Assembly (NCBI GenBank): GCA_031268125.1
Contig: JAIRXT010000149.1
Location: 1-24,847, forward strand
Direction: 5' to 3'
From: Treponema sp.
GTDB lineage: Bacteria; Spirochaetota; Spirochaetia; Treponematales; Breznakiellaceae
DNA length: 24,847 bases
Shown here: one piece after another, positions 14,802 to 22,184 of the stretch
Layout of the letters: each line of letters begins with the position of its first letter
Numbering within the stretch: position 1 is the stretch's first letter
The notes under the pieces: generated by a model
Seen by the model: only the letters and a program-made list of their open reading frames with translations
Told to the model about the DNA's origin: nothing
Databases searched by the model: none
Program-made: the position numbers and the translations under genes

Positions 14802-15117
14802 CAGCAATTTTACTTTTAGCGAAAAAGCCCCCTTGTCCGCTAAAAAACAGCAGATTTAACGGATTTTTGCAAAAAAACCGTTAAATCTGCAAGGCTTGTG
14901 AGACAACCAACCGGGTTGTTGAACAAGCCCCTTGATTAACCCCCTTTTAAGCAATGTTGGTTTTATTTAGAGGGAGAAAAGACGCCCGAAGAATGTAACA
15001 GGGGGTGCCGGTGGAAAGAATCTGGGGTGGGGGCCCCGGATTTTTCCAGCCGGCAGGAAAGCCGGTGATTTTGTAGGCGTCTTTTCCATCGAAAAGTTTG
15101 TAAAAGTAAAATTGCTG
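14802..15117. mobile_element. MITE-like non-coding element, 316 bp
   Basis: The ends are perfect 17-bp inverted repeats: CAGCAATTTTACTTTTA at 14802-14818 and its exact reverse complement at 15101-15117. Both abut a short direct repeat (GTGCCCCC(C)T). No open frame of use is inside. The interior is dense in hairpins: TTTTAGCG/CGCTAAAA (14814-14821/14838-14845); a perfect 13-bp stem (14850-14862/14878-14890); a nested stem GGCTTGT plus ACAACC with partners (14893-14929); and a 10-bp pair AAAAGACGCC/GGCGTCTTTT (14977-14986/15076-15085) enclosing two more stems. This fits a miniature inverted-repeat element mobilised in trans. The transposase family is unknown. It ends 56 bases before proB. Confidence 0.75.
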
Positions 15118-15126
15118 GTGCCCCCT
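15118..15126. repeat. Right direct repeat (target-site duplication)
   Basis: GTGCCCCCT begins immediately after the right inverted repeat end at 15117 and repeats the left flank apart from one C. A 9-base duplication is inferred, with C-run slippage explaining the difference. Confidence 0.7.
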
Positions 15127-15134
15127 AACCGGGC

Positions 15135-15165
15135 TTGGACGCGGAACCGGGGGCCGTGCTACACT
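15135..15165 (+). promoter_or_regulatory. Weak candidate promoter of proBC
   Basis: TTGGAC (15135-15140) and TACACT (15160-15165) are separated by 19 bases, longer than ideal, and the -10 matches consensus at four of six positions. If used, the transcript would start at or within a few bases of the proB ATG at 15174 and be nearly leaderless. It lies just downstream of the MITE-like element. Confidence 0.3.
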
Positions 15166-15173
15166 GGAAAGCC

Positions 15174-15977
15174 ATGATCATACCTAACCTGATTGCGGAG
15201 TCTCGGAAGATTGTGTTTAAGTTCGGGTCCAGCACTTTGGCCGACAGCGGGGGCCGGATTAACAGTCCGTTTCTGGCGGAGTTTGCCCAGCAGGCGGCGG
15301 GGTTGCTGGGCAGGGGGAAGCAGGTGATTCTGGTTTCCTCCGGGGCGCAGGTGGCGGGGCTGTCCACAATGGACAAGTGGGCCCGGAAGCGGGACATTCA
15401 CTACCGGCAGGCTCTGTGCGCGGTGGGTCAGGTGGAGTTGATGGGGGCCTGGAAGCAGGCGTTTGGGGGGCACGGGACCCATATTGCCCAAATTCTTTTG
15501 ACCCAGGACGATTTTGAGGACCCGATCCGCACGCTTAACATGCGGAATACGCTGTTTACCCTGGTTGACGAGGGGATTGTCCCGATTATCAACGAGAATG
15601 ATACGGTTTCGGTGGAAGAGATAAAAATTGGCGACAATGATACGCTGGCGGCCCAGTCGGCGATTCTGTGGAGCGCTGATCTGCTGGTTCTTTTTAGCGA
15701 TATTGACGGGCTGTACACGGCGAATCCCAAAGAGCACTCCGATGCGGAATTTGTGGATGAAGTGCGGAATATCGCGGATGTGAGGAGCCGTATTACCCTG
15801 GGGGGGGCCAACAGTCTTGGTACGGGGGGGATTGCCACCAAGATTGCTGCGGCGGAGCGGGCCCTGGCCTACGGTATTCCCACGATTATTACCAACGGCG
15901 GGGGGCAGCGGGCGCTGGAGGGTCTGGCACAGGGGACCCGGCGGGGGACGGTGTTCCTTCAGGGGCAGCCGACATAG
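15174..15977 (+). CDS. proB: Glutamate 5-kinase, short form
   Basis: ProB phosphorylates glutamate with ATP to gamma-glutamyl phosphate, the first step of proline synthesis. The amino acid kinase fold is clear: KIVFKFGSSTL (nucleotide-binding Lys16), VSSGAQVAGL (54-63), INENDTVS (139-146), IGDNDTLAAQSA (152-163) and LVLFSDIDGLYTANP (171-185). GTGGIATKIAAAERA follows, and the protein ends at 267 residues. The C-terminal PUA domain of the 367-residue E. coli enzyme is absent, as in other short ProB proteins. I chose the ATG at 15174, with GGAAAG just upstream, over an in-frame TTG at 15135 that lacks a ribosome binding site. proC follows after 33 bases; proA is not in the window. GC is clearly higher than in the ribosomal operon. 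Confidence 0.95.
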   Translation: MIIPNLIAESRKIVFKFGSSTLADSGGRINSPFLAEFAQQAAGLLGRGKQVILVSSGAQVAGLSTMDKWARKRDIHYRQALCAVGQVELMGAWKQAFGGHGTHIAQILLTQDDFEDPIRTLNMRNTLFTLVDEGIVPIINENDTVSVEEIKIGDNDTLAAQSAILWSADLLVLFSDIDGLYTANPKEHSDAEFVDEVRNIADVRSRITLGGANSLGTGGIATKIAAAERALAYGIPTIITNGGGQRALEGLAQGTRRGTVFLQGQPT

Positions 15978-16010
15978 GCGCCGTTTTGAATGCCCGGTTA
16001 AGGAGCGAAG

Positions 16011-16862
16011 ATGGACGGGACGATTGTCTGCATTGGCAGCGGGAATATGGGCTGCGCCCTGATGAGGGGGGCGGCGGCCAGCATGGGGGCGGGGGGTATC
16101 TTTTTTACCGATGCCGACGGGGACAAGGCCCGGCAGGCGGCGGCGGCTTTGGGGGCGGGAGTTTTCGCCTCCAACGCGGAAGCCGCCCGGCGGGGGGCCT
16201 ATGTGTTCCTGGCGGTAAAGCCCCAGGTGATGCCCGCGGTGCTGGAGGAAATTGCCCCGGTGCTGGCGGCCCGGCTGGAGGCGGAAGGGGCCGGCGGTTT
16301 TAAGGCCCTGGTTACTATGGCGGCGGGCTGGAGCATCGGGAAGGTACAATCCCTTTTGGGGCAGGGGGGAGCCGCCGGTGTTCCGGTGGTCCGCATTATG
16401 CCCAATACCCCGGCCCTGGTGTCCAGGGGGATGATCGCCCTGGCCGCTTCGGCGGAGTTTACAGCCTTGGCGGAACTGGAAGGGCTTCTTTCCGCCGCAG
16501 GGGTGGTGGACCGGGTGGAGGAATCGTATCTGGACGCGGTAACGGGGCTTTCCGGTTCGGGGCCGGCCTTTGTGTATATGTTTATTGAGGCCCTGGCGGA
16601 CGGCGGCGTAAGGGCCGGGCTAAGCCGGGACAAGGCGCTGCGTTACGCCGCCCAGACCGTGCTGGGGTCGGCGGCGATGGTCCGGGAAACCGGGAAGCAT
16701 CCGGGGGAATTGAAGGACATGGTCTGTTCCCCAGGGGGGACCACGATTGCCGGGGTTGCCGCGCTGGAGCGGGCAGGGTTCCGGGGGGCCGTGATGGACG
16801 CGGTGGACGCGGCCTGGCGGCGGGCGGTGGAGTTGGGAGACGCCCGCAACAGAAAACCCTGA
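16011..16862 (+). CDS. proC: Pyrroline-5-carboxylate reductase
   Basis: ProC reduces delta-1-pyrroline-5-carboxylate to L-proline with NAD(P)H, the last step of the pathway. The 283-residue protein has the N-terminal Rossmann motif CIGSGNMGCALMRGA (7-21), the AVKPQVMPAVL stretch and RIMPNTPALVSRGM. The C-terminal dimerisation signature is SGSGPAFVYMFIEALADGGVRAGL (named here in part) followed by HPGELKDMVCSPGGTTIAGV. AAGGAG at 16000-16005 precedes the ATG by 5 bases. Local GC exceeds 70 percent in places. It runs convergently into the next gene with only 6 bases between stops, leaving no room for a separate terminator. Confidence 0.96.
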   Translation: MDGTIVCIGSGNMGCALMRGAAASMGAGGIFFTDADGDKARQAAAALGAGVFASNAEAARRGAYVFLAVKPQVMPAVLEEIAPVLAARLEAEGAGGFKALVTMAAGWSIGKVQSLLGQGGAAGVPVVRIMPNTPALVSRGMIALAASAEFTALAELEGLLSAAGVVDRVEESYLDAVTGLSGSGPAFVYMFIEALADGGVRAGLSRDKALRYAAQTVLGSAAMVRETGKHPGELKDMVCSPGGTTIAGVAALERAGFRGAVMDAVDAAWRRAVELGDARNRKP

Positions 16863-16868
16863 CGGAAG

Positions 16869-19613
16869 CTAGCTCCCATCCGGCAGAGTTTCCGCCGCCC
16901 AACCGGCGACAATTTTTTTCAGGCCTTCGTTGATGAGTTTAAGGGGCCGCCCGCAGACGGGACACGTAAAGCGGCCCTGGGAATCCAGGTGTTCCTTGGC
17001 GCAGCCGATGCAGTAACTGGTTCCGCAGGCGGCGCAGGTCCCCGCAGGGAGTTCGTCCGGGGGCATGGCAACAAGCCGCAGAAAAGGCGCGGGGGGCGGG
17101 TCCAGCGGTACCCGCCAGGTTCTGCCGCAGCGGGCGCAGAGGATAAGCCGGGTAGTCCCGTCAAGGATACGCTGCCGCAGTTCTTCCCGGCGTTCCGCGT
17201 TTTCCCCGGACAGTCCTTCCAGCCGGGCCAAAATCTGCCGGGCATCATCCCAGCGGCCCGCAGAGCTGTAGATCCAGCCCAGGGAGTGCAGAGAAGGGGT
17301 ATGGGCGCTGTTCAGTTCCAACGCGGCGTTACAGGCGGCTTCGGCCCGGTGGTACTCCCCCTTTTTTACGGCCACGTAAGTAATCAACTCCAGCACGGCG
17401 GGGGAAGGGGCAAGATTGTGGGCCCGGGCCAGAAGCGTATCCGCTTCGCCGTATTGGCCCATCCGGATAAGGCAGGATGAACAGTTGGTCAAAAATTCCT
17501 GGTTTGCCGGGGCAATGGTAAGGGCCCGCCGGTACCAGGCCAGCGCTTGCTCAAATTGCCCGGAGCGGACCAGAAGGTTTCCCCCGCAGTTCGCCATGAG
17601 CCCTTCGGTATCCAGCCCCTTATCCGCTTTCAGAATGACGAGAGCCCGGTCCAGGGAGCCCCGCAGATAGTGGTAGACCGCCCGGTTCACCAGTACCGGC
17701 GGCCGTTCCCCCAGGGCGGCGGCAGCCCGGTCCAGGAACCCCGCGGCGGCATCCAGGTCTCCCGCGGCAAGGCTTACCTGGGCGGCCATGTTGTTCACCC
17801 AGCCCCAAGTTTCGCCGTGGTTTTCGATAATTCCGCCGGGACTGCCTGTTTCCGCCGCCGGGTCCAGCAAGGACAGGGCCCGCTCCAGATCGGCACGGAG
17901 CCGGGGTTCGGCAGGATCATTGTCCAACAGATAACGGTTCTCCGCCAGCCGGAAGCGGAAAAGTCCGTAATCCGGGGCCAGGTCCGCCGCTTCTTCCAGC
18001 AAAGGCAGGGCTTCCCGGCGTTTGGCCTTGCGGATGAGGAGCAAGGCCCGCAGGTAACTCAGGGCCGGGTCCCTGTCTGCCGCTTCTTGTTCCGCCGAAT
18101 CCTCCCCCGCCGGGTCCTCTTTTGCGGCCCCGGCCCTTACCTTCTGCCGCAGGGCCTCCGCTTGGGTGAATTCCCTGTCCGCTTCATCCCAGTCTTCTAT
18201 GCCAAAGGCCCATTTCCCCGCCAGCGCGTGAACTTCCCGGTGGTCCGGCCCCAGGGCAAGGAGCTTGGGTATCAGGGCGCCCAGATCGCCGTAGTTATCC
18301 GCCCTCAGATAGGCCTGCCCCGCGGCCAGACAGCGGTCCAAGGCCTTTTCCTTCCGGCCAAGTAGATCGTAGGCGTTGGCGGCATTGGCCGCTAACAGCC
18401 CGTTTTCCCCATCAAGAGCGAAGGCCCTGTCGTAGGCGGCGGCGGCCTCCCCGTAATTTCTAAGTTCCCAAAACGCATGCCCCAAGAGGGTCAGAAGTAT
18501 GGCGCTGGGGCCGCGGGTTTCCGGGAACCCGGTAACATAATCCCGCAGTTCGGCGTATTGCCCCCGCAGATAGAGGAGTTTTGCCTTTTCTTCAATCAGC
18601 GCCTCCCGCAGGGGAATGCCGGGGAGTACAACGGCGGCGGTAATATACTTTTCCGCATCGTCGTAGAGTTCCTGGGCCTGGGCCAGACGGACGGCCAGCA
18701 GCAGATCCCGCCCTTCCTGCCCGGATTTTTCCCACAATTTTTTTAGCTGCGCCAGGGCCGCGGCGTTTTCCCCCATAGCGGCAAAGGTTTCCACCAGCCG
18801 CAGCCGGTTTTCCCGCGGAACGGGCGAAGCCGCTGTGGTTTCCGCACCGGGGGACCCGTCCCAGGCCCTCCGGGCGGCCTCCACTTCGGCAGGCCGGGTA
18901 TCCACGGACAGGTAGTCCAGAAAAGCTTCCGCCGCATAGCCGGGATCCGGGGACACCCCTTCGGAGGCAGCTTGCCCAGCGGCGATGCCGCCGCTCCCCT
19001 CGTAAGAAGCCAGCGCAAAACCCACGGTCCCGGCTTCGATAGAGGAATCGTCTATTTCCCCCACCCAAAGGCCGTCAATAAGCAGGATAATATGGCCGCC
19101 GCAGGCAATAATCGTCGTCTCCGGGAAGCTGGACAGGGCAGATGGTTCCCCCGCGGCGGCTTCCCCGAATTCAGTCCAGCCGATAAGGGTCAGGGGCGTG
19201 TTGTTTCGTACTACGTCCAGCCGGAAGTAACTTTTGCTGGACAGGAGGACCAGGTAGTAGGTCCCCTCATCCATCATGCGGAACACAATCCCCGCTGCCC
19301 CATAGCCCCCCTTGGAATCCAGCCGCAGCCGGGCCTTTAGGACCATGTCCCGGCAGGGGCGGGTTCCCTCCACCCATGCCAGGCAGGCGGATTTTTTAAG
19401 GCCAAGCCCCAGAACGAAACGCCGGGGCCCCCCGGCCCCCCGCAGATAGGCATCGTAGGCGCTTTCTGATTTAATATCAAAGGGAATTTTGCCGGGTTTG
19501 GAAAAGTCGGCTTCCCAAAATTCTTCCCGAATTTTATCATTGGCGGGGTGTCTGCGGCTCCGTAAAATTCGGTGGAAAAAACGGGGCAGAATACGTTTAA
19601 GAAAACCGAGCAT
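16869..19613 (-). CDS. Large protein: LamG-like domain, TPR array and cysteine-rich zinc-finger tail
   Basis: From the ATG at 19613 the protein has 914 residues. A basic, partly hydrophobic N-terminus (LGFLKRILPRFFHRILRSRR) is followed at about 28-238 by a beta-sandwich resembling LamG or 3-keto-disaccharide hydrolase-type domains (VLKARLRLD, AAGIVFRM, YYLVLLSS, HIILLIDGLWVGEI, AGTVGFALAS). From about 265 to 815 there are many TPR-like repeats, such as AFWELRNYGEAAAAYDRAF, FEQALAWYRRALTIAP and SLGWIYSSAGRWDDA. The tail holds eight cysteines in four CxxC-type pairs (about 826/829, 860/863, 868/871, 884/887), including YCIGC and FTCPVCGRPL, resembling a treble-clef or RING-like zinc finger. An upstream in-frame ATG at 19679 (936 residues) would leave 6 bases to the divergent gene; neither start has a clear ribosome binding site. 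TPRs suggest scaffolding; the partner is unknown. Confidence 0.85.
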   Translation of the reverse strand: MLGFLKRILPRFFHRILRSRRHPANDKIREEFWEADFSKPGKIPFDIKSESAYDAYLRGAGGPRRFVLGLGLKKSACLAWVEGTRPCRDMVLKARLRLDSKGGYGAAGIVFRMMDEGTYYLVLLSSKSYFRLDVVRNNTPLTLIGWTEFGEAAAGEPSALSSFPETTIIACGGHIILLIDGLWVGEIDDSSIEAGTVGFALASYEGSGGIAAGQAASEGVSPDPGYAAEAFLDYLSVDTRPAEVEAARRAWDGSPGAETTAASPVPRENRLRLVETFAAMGENAAALAQLKKLWEKSGQEGRDLLLAVRLAQAQELYDDAEKYITAAVVLPGIPLREALIEEKAKLLYLRGQYAELRDYVTGFPETRGPSAILLTLLGHAFWELRNYGEAAAAYDRAFALDGENGLLAANAANAYDLLGRKEKALDRCLAAGQAYLRADNYGDLGALIPKLLALGPDHREVHALAGKWAFGIEDWDEADREFTQAEALRQKVRAGAAKEDPAGEDSAEQEAADRDPALSYLRALLLIRKAKRREALPLLEEAADLAPDYGLFRFRLAENRYLLDNDPAEPRLRADLERALSLLDPAAETGSPGGIIENHGETWGWVNNMAAQVSLAAGDLDAAAGFLDRAAAALGERPPVLVNRAVYHYLRGSLDRALVILKADKGLDTEGLMANCGGNLLVRSGQFEQALAWYRRALTIAPANQEFLTNCSSCLIRMGQYGEADTLLARAHNLAPSPAVLELITYVAVKKGEYHRAEAACNAALELNSAHTPSLHSLGWIYSSAGRWDDARQILARLEGLSGENAERREELRQRILDGTTRLILCARCGRTWRVPLDPPPAPFLRLVAMPPDELPAGTCAACGTSYCIGCAKEHLDSQGRFTCPVCGRPLKLINEGLKKIVAGWAAETLPDGS

Positions 19614-19685
19614 AGCAATGATGTACCGCAAAACCAAAGCTAAGTCGAGGGATACAAAGCTTGACAGGATACGGAGCATGACGAT

Positions 19686-21041
19686 ATGGCAATAAAACCG
19701 GCGGACCGCCTGCTTTCCGTTATAGCTCTGGCCGCCCTTGGGACAGCTGCAGCGGCCAGATTAGGCATCGGCGGGAACTGGCGGGCGCCGGCGGGGGAAT
19801 CCCTCCAGCTTACCGTTCAGGCGGCGGGGGAGGACGGCCTTAGTCCGGAGGATTTGGAAACCCTGGTCGCCGGATACCCGTTTCATTCGGAAAATTCTAC
19901 CCGGTACGGGCAGGGTCCCGCGGCGCCGGATACCGCTAGGGTCAACGTTACCATCAACACGAAGAATGCTCCCGCCGACATCCTTATTGCCGGTGATCAA
20001 TCATTGACGGAGGGAATCGAGGCCGGGCTCTACCTCCCCTTGGACTATCAGGATTTTTTGCAGGAATCCCTGCCGGAGTCCCCGGCATTCCCGGTTTCTT
20101 CGGCTTTTTCGGCGGCCGGAACCTGGGCCCTGCCTCTGGTCTCCGCGATGGATGTCCTTGTCTATAACATTCCGCTCCTCAGGGAGGCCGGTTTCGACCG
20201 CCCTCCCCGGACCCGGAGCGATTTCCTCTTCTATGCCCGGACCATTAAAACCCAGGGCGAAAAAAACCGGCCGCCGGACGGCGGTAAAACCGGACGCTAT
20301 GGCTTTGCCCTGGGCCTTAGCCCCCAGGACCCCAGGGGCTTGGGCAGGGACATTTATCCCTGGTTCTATTCTTCGGGACTGCCCCTGGTCAAAGACGGGA
20401 AACCGGAATTCGGCGGCCGGGATTACACGGAAACGCTGGAATTTCTTTTCACCCTTAACCGTGAAGGGCTTATCATGCCGGGCAGCTTCGATACCACCGG
20501 GGCGGACCGGATACAGGACTTTGTCCAGGGCGATGTCGCCATGATCATCGTGTCCACCCGGGAGCTTCGGAGCATCCGCGAAAAAACGGAAGACGGAGCC
20601 ATCGGCATTACCCTTATCCCCCATGCCGATTCGTATACGGGTAAGCCGGTCATCGGCCTTTCCACCTGGTATGCCGGTATCAGCGCGGCCAGCCCCCACC
20701 CCGGCCAGGCAAGGACGCTGTTGCAGCACCTCAGGGAACAGAGCGGACTTCTTGCGGAAACCCTGACCCTGGTACCCGGAGCGGGCGGCTACAGCCCTTA
20801 CATCGCCGTGGATCCCCTGTTGGACAAGGCCTGGGGTATGTACGAGGCGGCGATCCCCATCCCCAACCGGAGCCCCGGTCAAAACTCCAGTCCGTATCCT
20901 GGCCAAACACCCAGCCCGGATCAGACCTTTTACCACGAAATAACCTGGTTATTCCACCCGGATTCCCCCATAACTGCGGAAGAAGCAGCCCAAACCATCC
21001 GCCAATCCTGGGGGCAATGGAATGAACCGGAAAATCTATGA
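19686..21041 (+). CDS. Extracellular solute-binding protein, family 1-like
   Basis: This 451-residue protein resembles the sugar-type substrate-binding proteins of ABC importers. It has ADILIAGDQSLTEGIEAGLYLPLDY, then WALPLVSAMDVLVYNIPLLREAGFDRPPRT (both given in part), then GDVAMIIVSTRELRSI and GLSTWYAGISAAS, in the usual order. The N-terminus has a short polar stretch and a hydrophobic run (LLSVIALAALGTAAAA) consistent with a signal peptide or anchor. There is no cysteine anywhere, so it is not a lipoprotein. GGAG (19673-19676) is 9 bases before the ATG. A Pro/Gln/Ser-rich insert near residues 399-418 interrupts the C-terminal lobe. No ABC permease or ATPase is adjacent; lrgA overlaps its last 20 bases. 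The substrate cannot be inferred. Confidence 0.85.
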   Translation: MAIKPADRLLSVIALAALGTAAAARLGIGGNWRAPAGESLQLTVQAAGEDGLSPEDLETLVAGYPFHSENSTRYGQGPAAPDTARVNVTINTKNAPADILIAGDQSLTEGIEAGLYLPLDYQDFLQESLPESPAFPVSSAFSAAGTWALPLVSAMDVLVYNIPLLREAGFDRPPRTRSDFLFYARTIKTQGEKNRPPDGGKTGRYGFALGLSPQDPRGLGRDIYPWFYSSGLPLVKDGKPEFGGRDYTETLEFLFTLNREGLIMPGSFDTTGADRIQDFVQGDVAMIIVSTRELRSIREKTEDGAIGITLIPHADSYTGKPVIGLSTWYAGISAASPHPGQARTLLQHLREQSGLLAETLTLVPGAGGYSPYIAVDPLLDKAWGMYEAAIPIPNRSPGQNSSPYPGQTPSPDQTFYHEITWLFHPDSPITAEEAAQTIRQSWGQWNEPENL

Positions 21042-21480
21042 TACCCTTCGAACAATGGAAATAATCAGACAACTGGGCCTTATTATCGTTTTTGGATACG
21101 CCGGCGAAGTCCTTGCACAGTTTCTTCCCCTCAAACTACCTGCGGGAGTCTTGGGAATCCTTCTGGTATTCGGCGCCCTGGGTGTGGGCATTATCCGGCC
21201 CCGGCACTTCGGCAAAACTGCGGACTTTATCAGCGCCAACATGGCCTTTTTCTTTTTGCCCCTGGCCGTATCCGTGCTGCAGAACTACCAGGCTATCTCC
21301 CCGGTACTGTTCCAGGTACTGGCGGTCTGCCTTATCTCCACCCTTGTTACCTTTGCCGTTTCTTATGCCGCCGTCCGGTTTCTTCGTGTCATCATGGGCG
21401 TTCCCCTCTGCGGGGAACAGGCCGGCCCCTCCGCCTCCACAAAAAAACCGGACACCGGCAGGGCCGGGGCAAAAGAGTAG
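21022..21480 (+). CDS. lrgA: CidA/LrgA family holin-like membrane protein
   Basis: LrgA/CidA proteins are small membrane proteins paired with LrgB/CidB. They were first described as holin-like modulators of murein hydrolase activity and are now also linked to small carboxylate (for example pyruvate) transport. The 152 residues hold about four hydrophobic segments. Family features are IIVFGYAGEVLAQFLPLKLPAGVLGILL (in part), then ISANMAFFFLPLAVSV and the final TM with VTFAVSYAAVRFL. The ATG at 21022 lies inside the preceding gene with a GGGGG run upstream; a second ATG at 21055 lacks one. A soluble Ser/Lys-rich tail ends the protein. lrgB follows after 6 bases. Confidence 0.9.
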   Translation: MNRKIYDTLRTMEIIRQLGLIIVFGYAGEVLAQFLPLKLPAGVLGILLVFGALGVGIIRPRHFGKTADFISANMAFFFLPLAVSVLQNYQAISPVLFQVLAVCLISTLVTFAVSYAAVRFLRVIMGVPLCGEQAGPSASTKKPDTGRAGAKE

Positions 21481-21486
21481 GCCCCC

Positions 21487-22167
21487 GTGGAACAGATTCT
21501 TTCCCTTCCCGCCGCCGGAATCCTGGTGTGCATCGGGGCTTATCTGGGCGGCGTATTGATCCGTAAACTCATCCCCCATCCCCTGGCAAACCCCCTGGTT
21601 ATCGCCAACATCGTTATCATCCTGGTGATCCTTGTTACACCCCTTACGCCGGAACAGTTCCTGGCCGGGGGCGGCGCTGTCTCCCTGTTCATCATCCCCG
21701 CCACCGCGATCCTGGGCCTTAGAATCTACAACCAGCGGGCCGTCCTCCGGGCCAACCTTGTACCCCTGCTTGCCGGCTGTATCGCCGCCGCTGCCTCCTC
21801 CCTGCTGAGCGTTTGGGCCCTGGGCCGCCTGTTCGGTATTGATGACCGCATCATCCTTTCCTTGCTGCCTAAATCGGTTACTACCGCTATCGCTATCGAT
21901 CTATCCGCTGCCCGGGGCGGACTCACCGGAATTACCGTAACCGCAGTAATCATCACCGGAATTTTCAGCGCCTTTATTTCCCCCTTCCTCATCAAAACCT
22001 TCAAACTTAAAGATCCTGTCGCCGCGGGAGTCGCCATGGGCGCTTCCGGCCACGCCAATTGTACCGCCGCGGCCCTGGAACTGGGTGAAACCCAGGGCGC
22101 CATGAGCGGCATTGCTTTGGGCCTCATGGGAATCATTACCAGCATATTATTTGTGCTGTTCCTGTAA
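21487..22167 (+). CDS. lrgB: CidB/LrgB family membrane protein
   Basis: LrgB is the multi-spanning partner of LrgA; the plant homologue PLGG1 moves glycolate and glycerate, and bacterial LrgAB pairs have been tied to pyruvate uptake. The 226-residue protein has about seven hydrophobic segments. The family core LLPKSVTTAIAIDLSAARGG is intact. The C-terminal block normally reads like SHAIGTA.A...GE..GAMS and here reads GHANCTAAALELGETQGAMS, a small departure. The start is GTG at 21487 without a clear ribosome binding site, so translation is probably coupled to lrgA 6 bases upstream. Confidence 0.92.
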   Translation: MEQILSLPAAGILVCIGAYLGGVLIRKLIPHPLANPLVIANIVIILVILVTPLTPEQFLAGGGAVSLFIIPATAILGLRIYNQRAVLRANLVPLLAGCIAAAASSLLSVWALGRLFGIDDRIILSLLPKSVTTAIAIDLSAARGGLTGITVTAVIITGIFSAFISPFLIKTFKLKDPVAAGVAMGASGHANCTAAALELGETQGAMSGIALGLMGIITSILFVLFL

Positions 22168-22184
22168 AATTCCGGCGGCCCGTG

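Noticed and set aside
14977..15085. Known riboswitch before proB
   Set aside because: The folded region lacks the conserved core bases of the cobalamin, TPP, glycine, fluoride or c-di-GMP classes I checked, and it lies inside the MITE-like element.
15135..15173. TTG start for proB at 15135
   Set aside because: No ribosome binding site, added residues are not family-like, and the TTG coincides with a candidate -35.
19337..19618. Minus-strand open frames overlapping the TPR protein gene
   Set aside because: They are alternate-frame products of the high-GC coding sequence, with low-complexity Gly/Pro/Arg composition.
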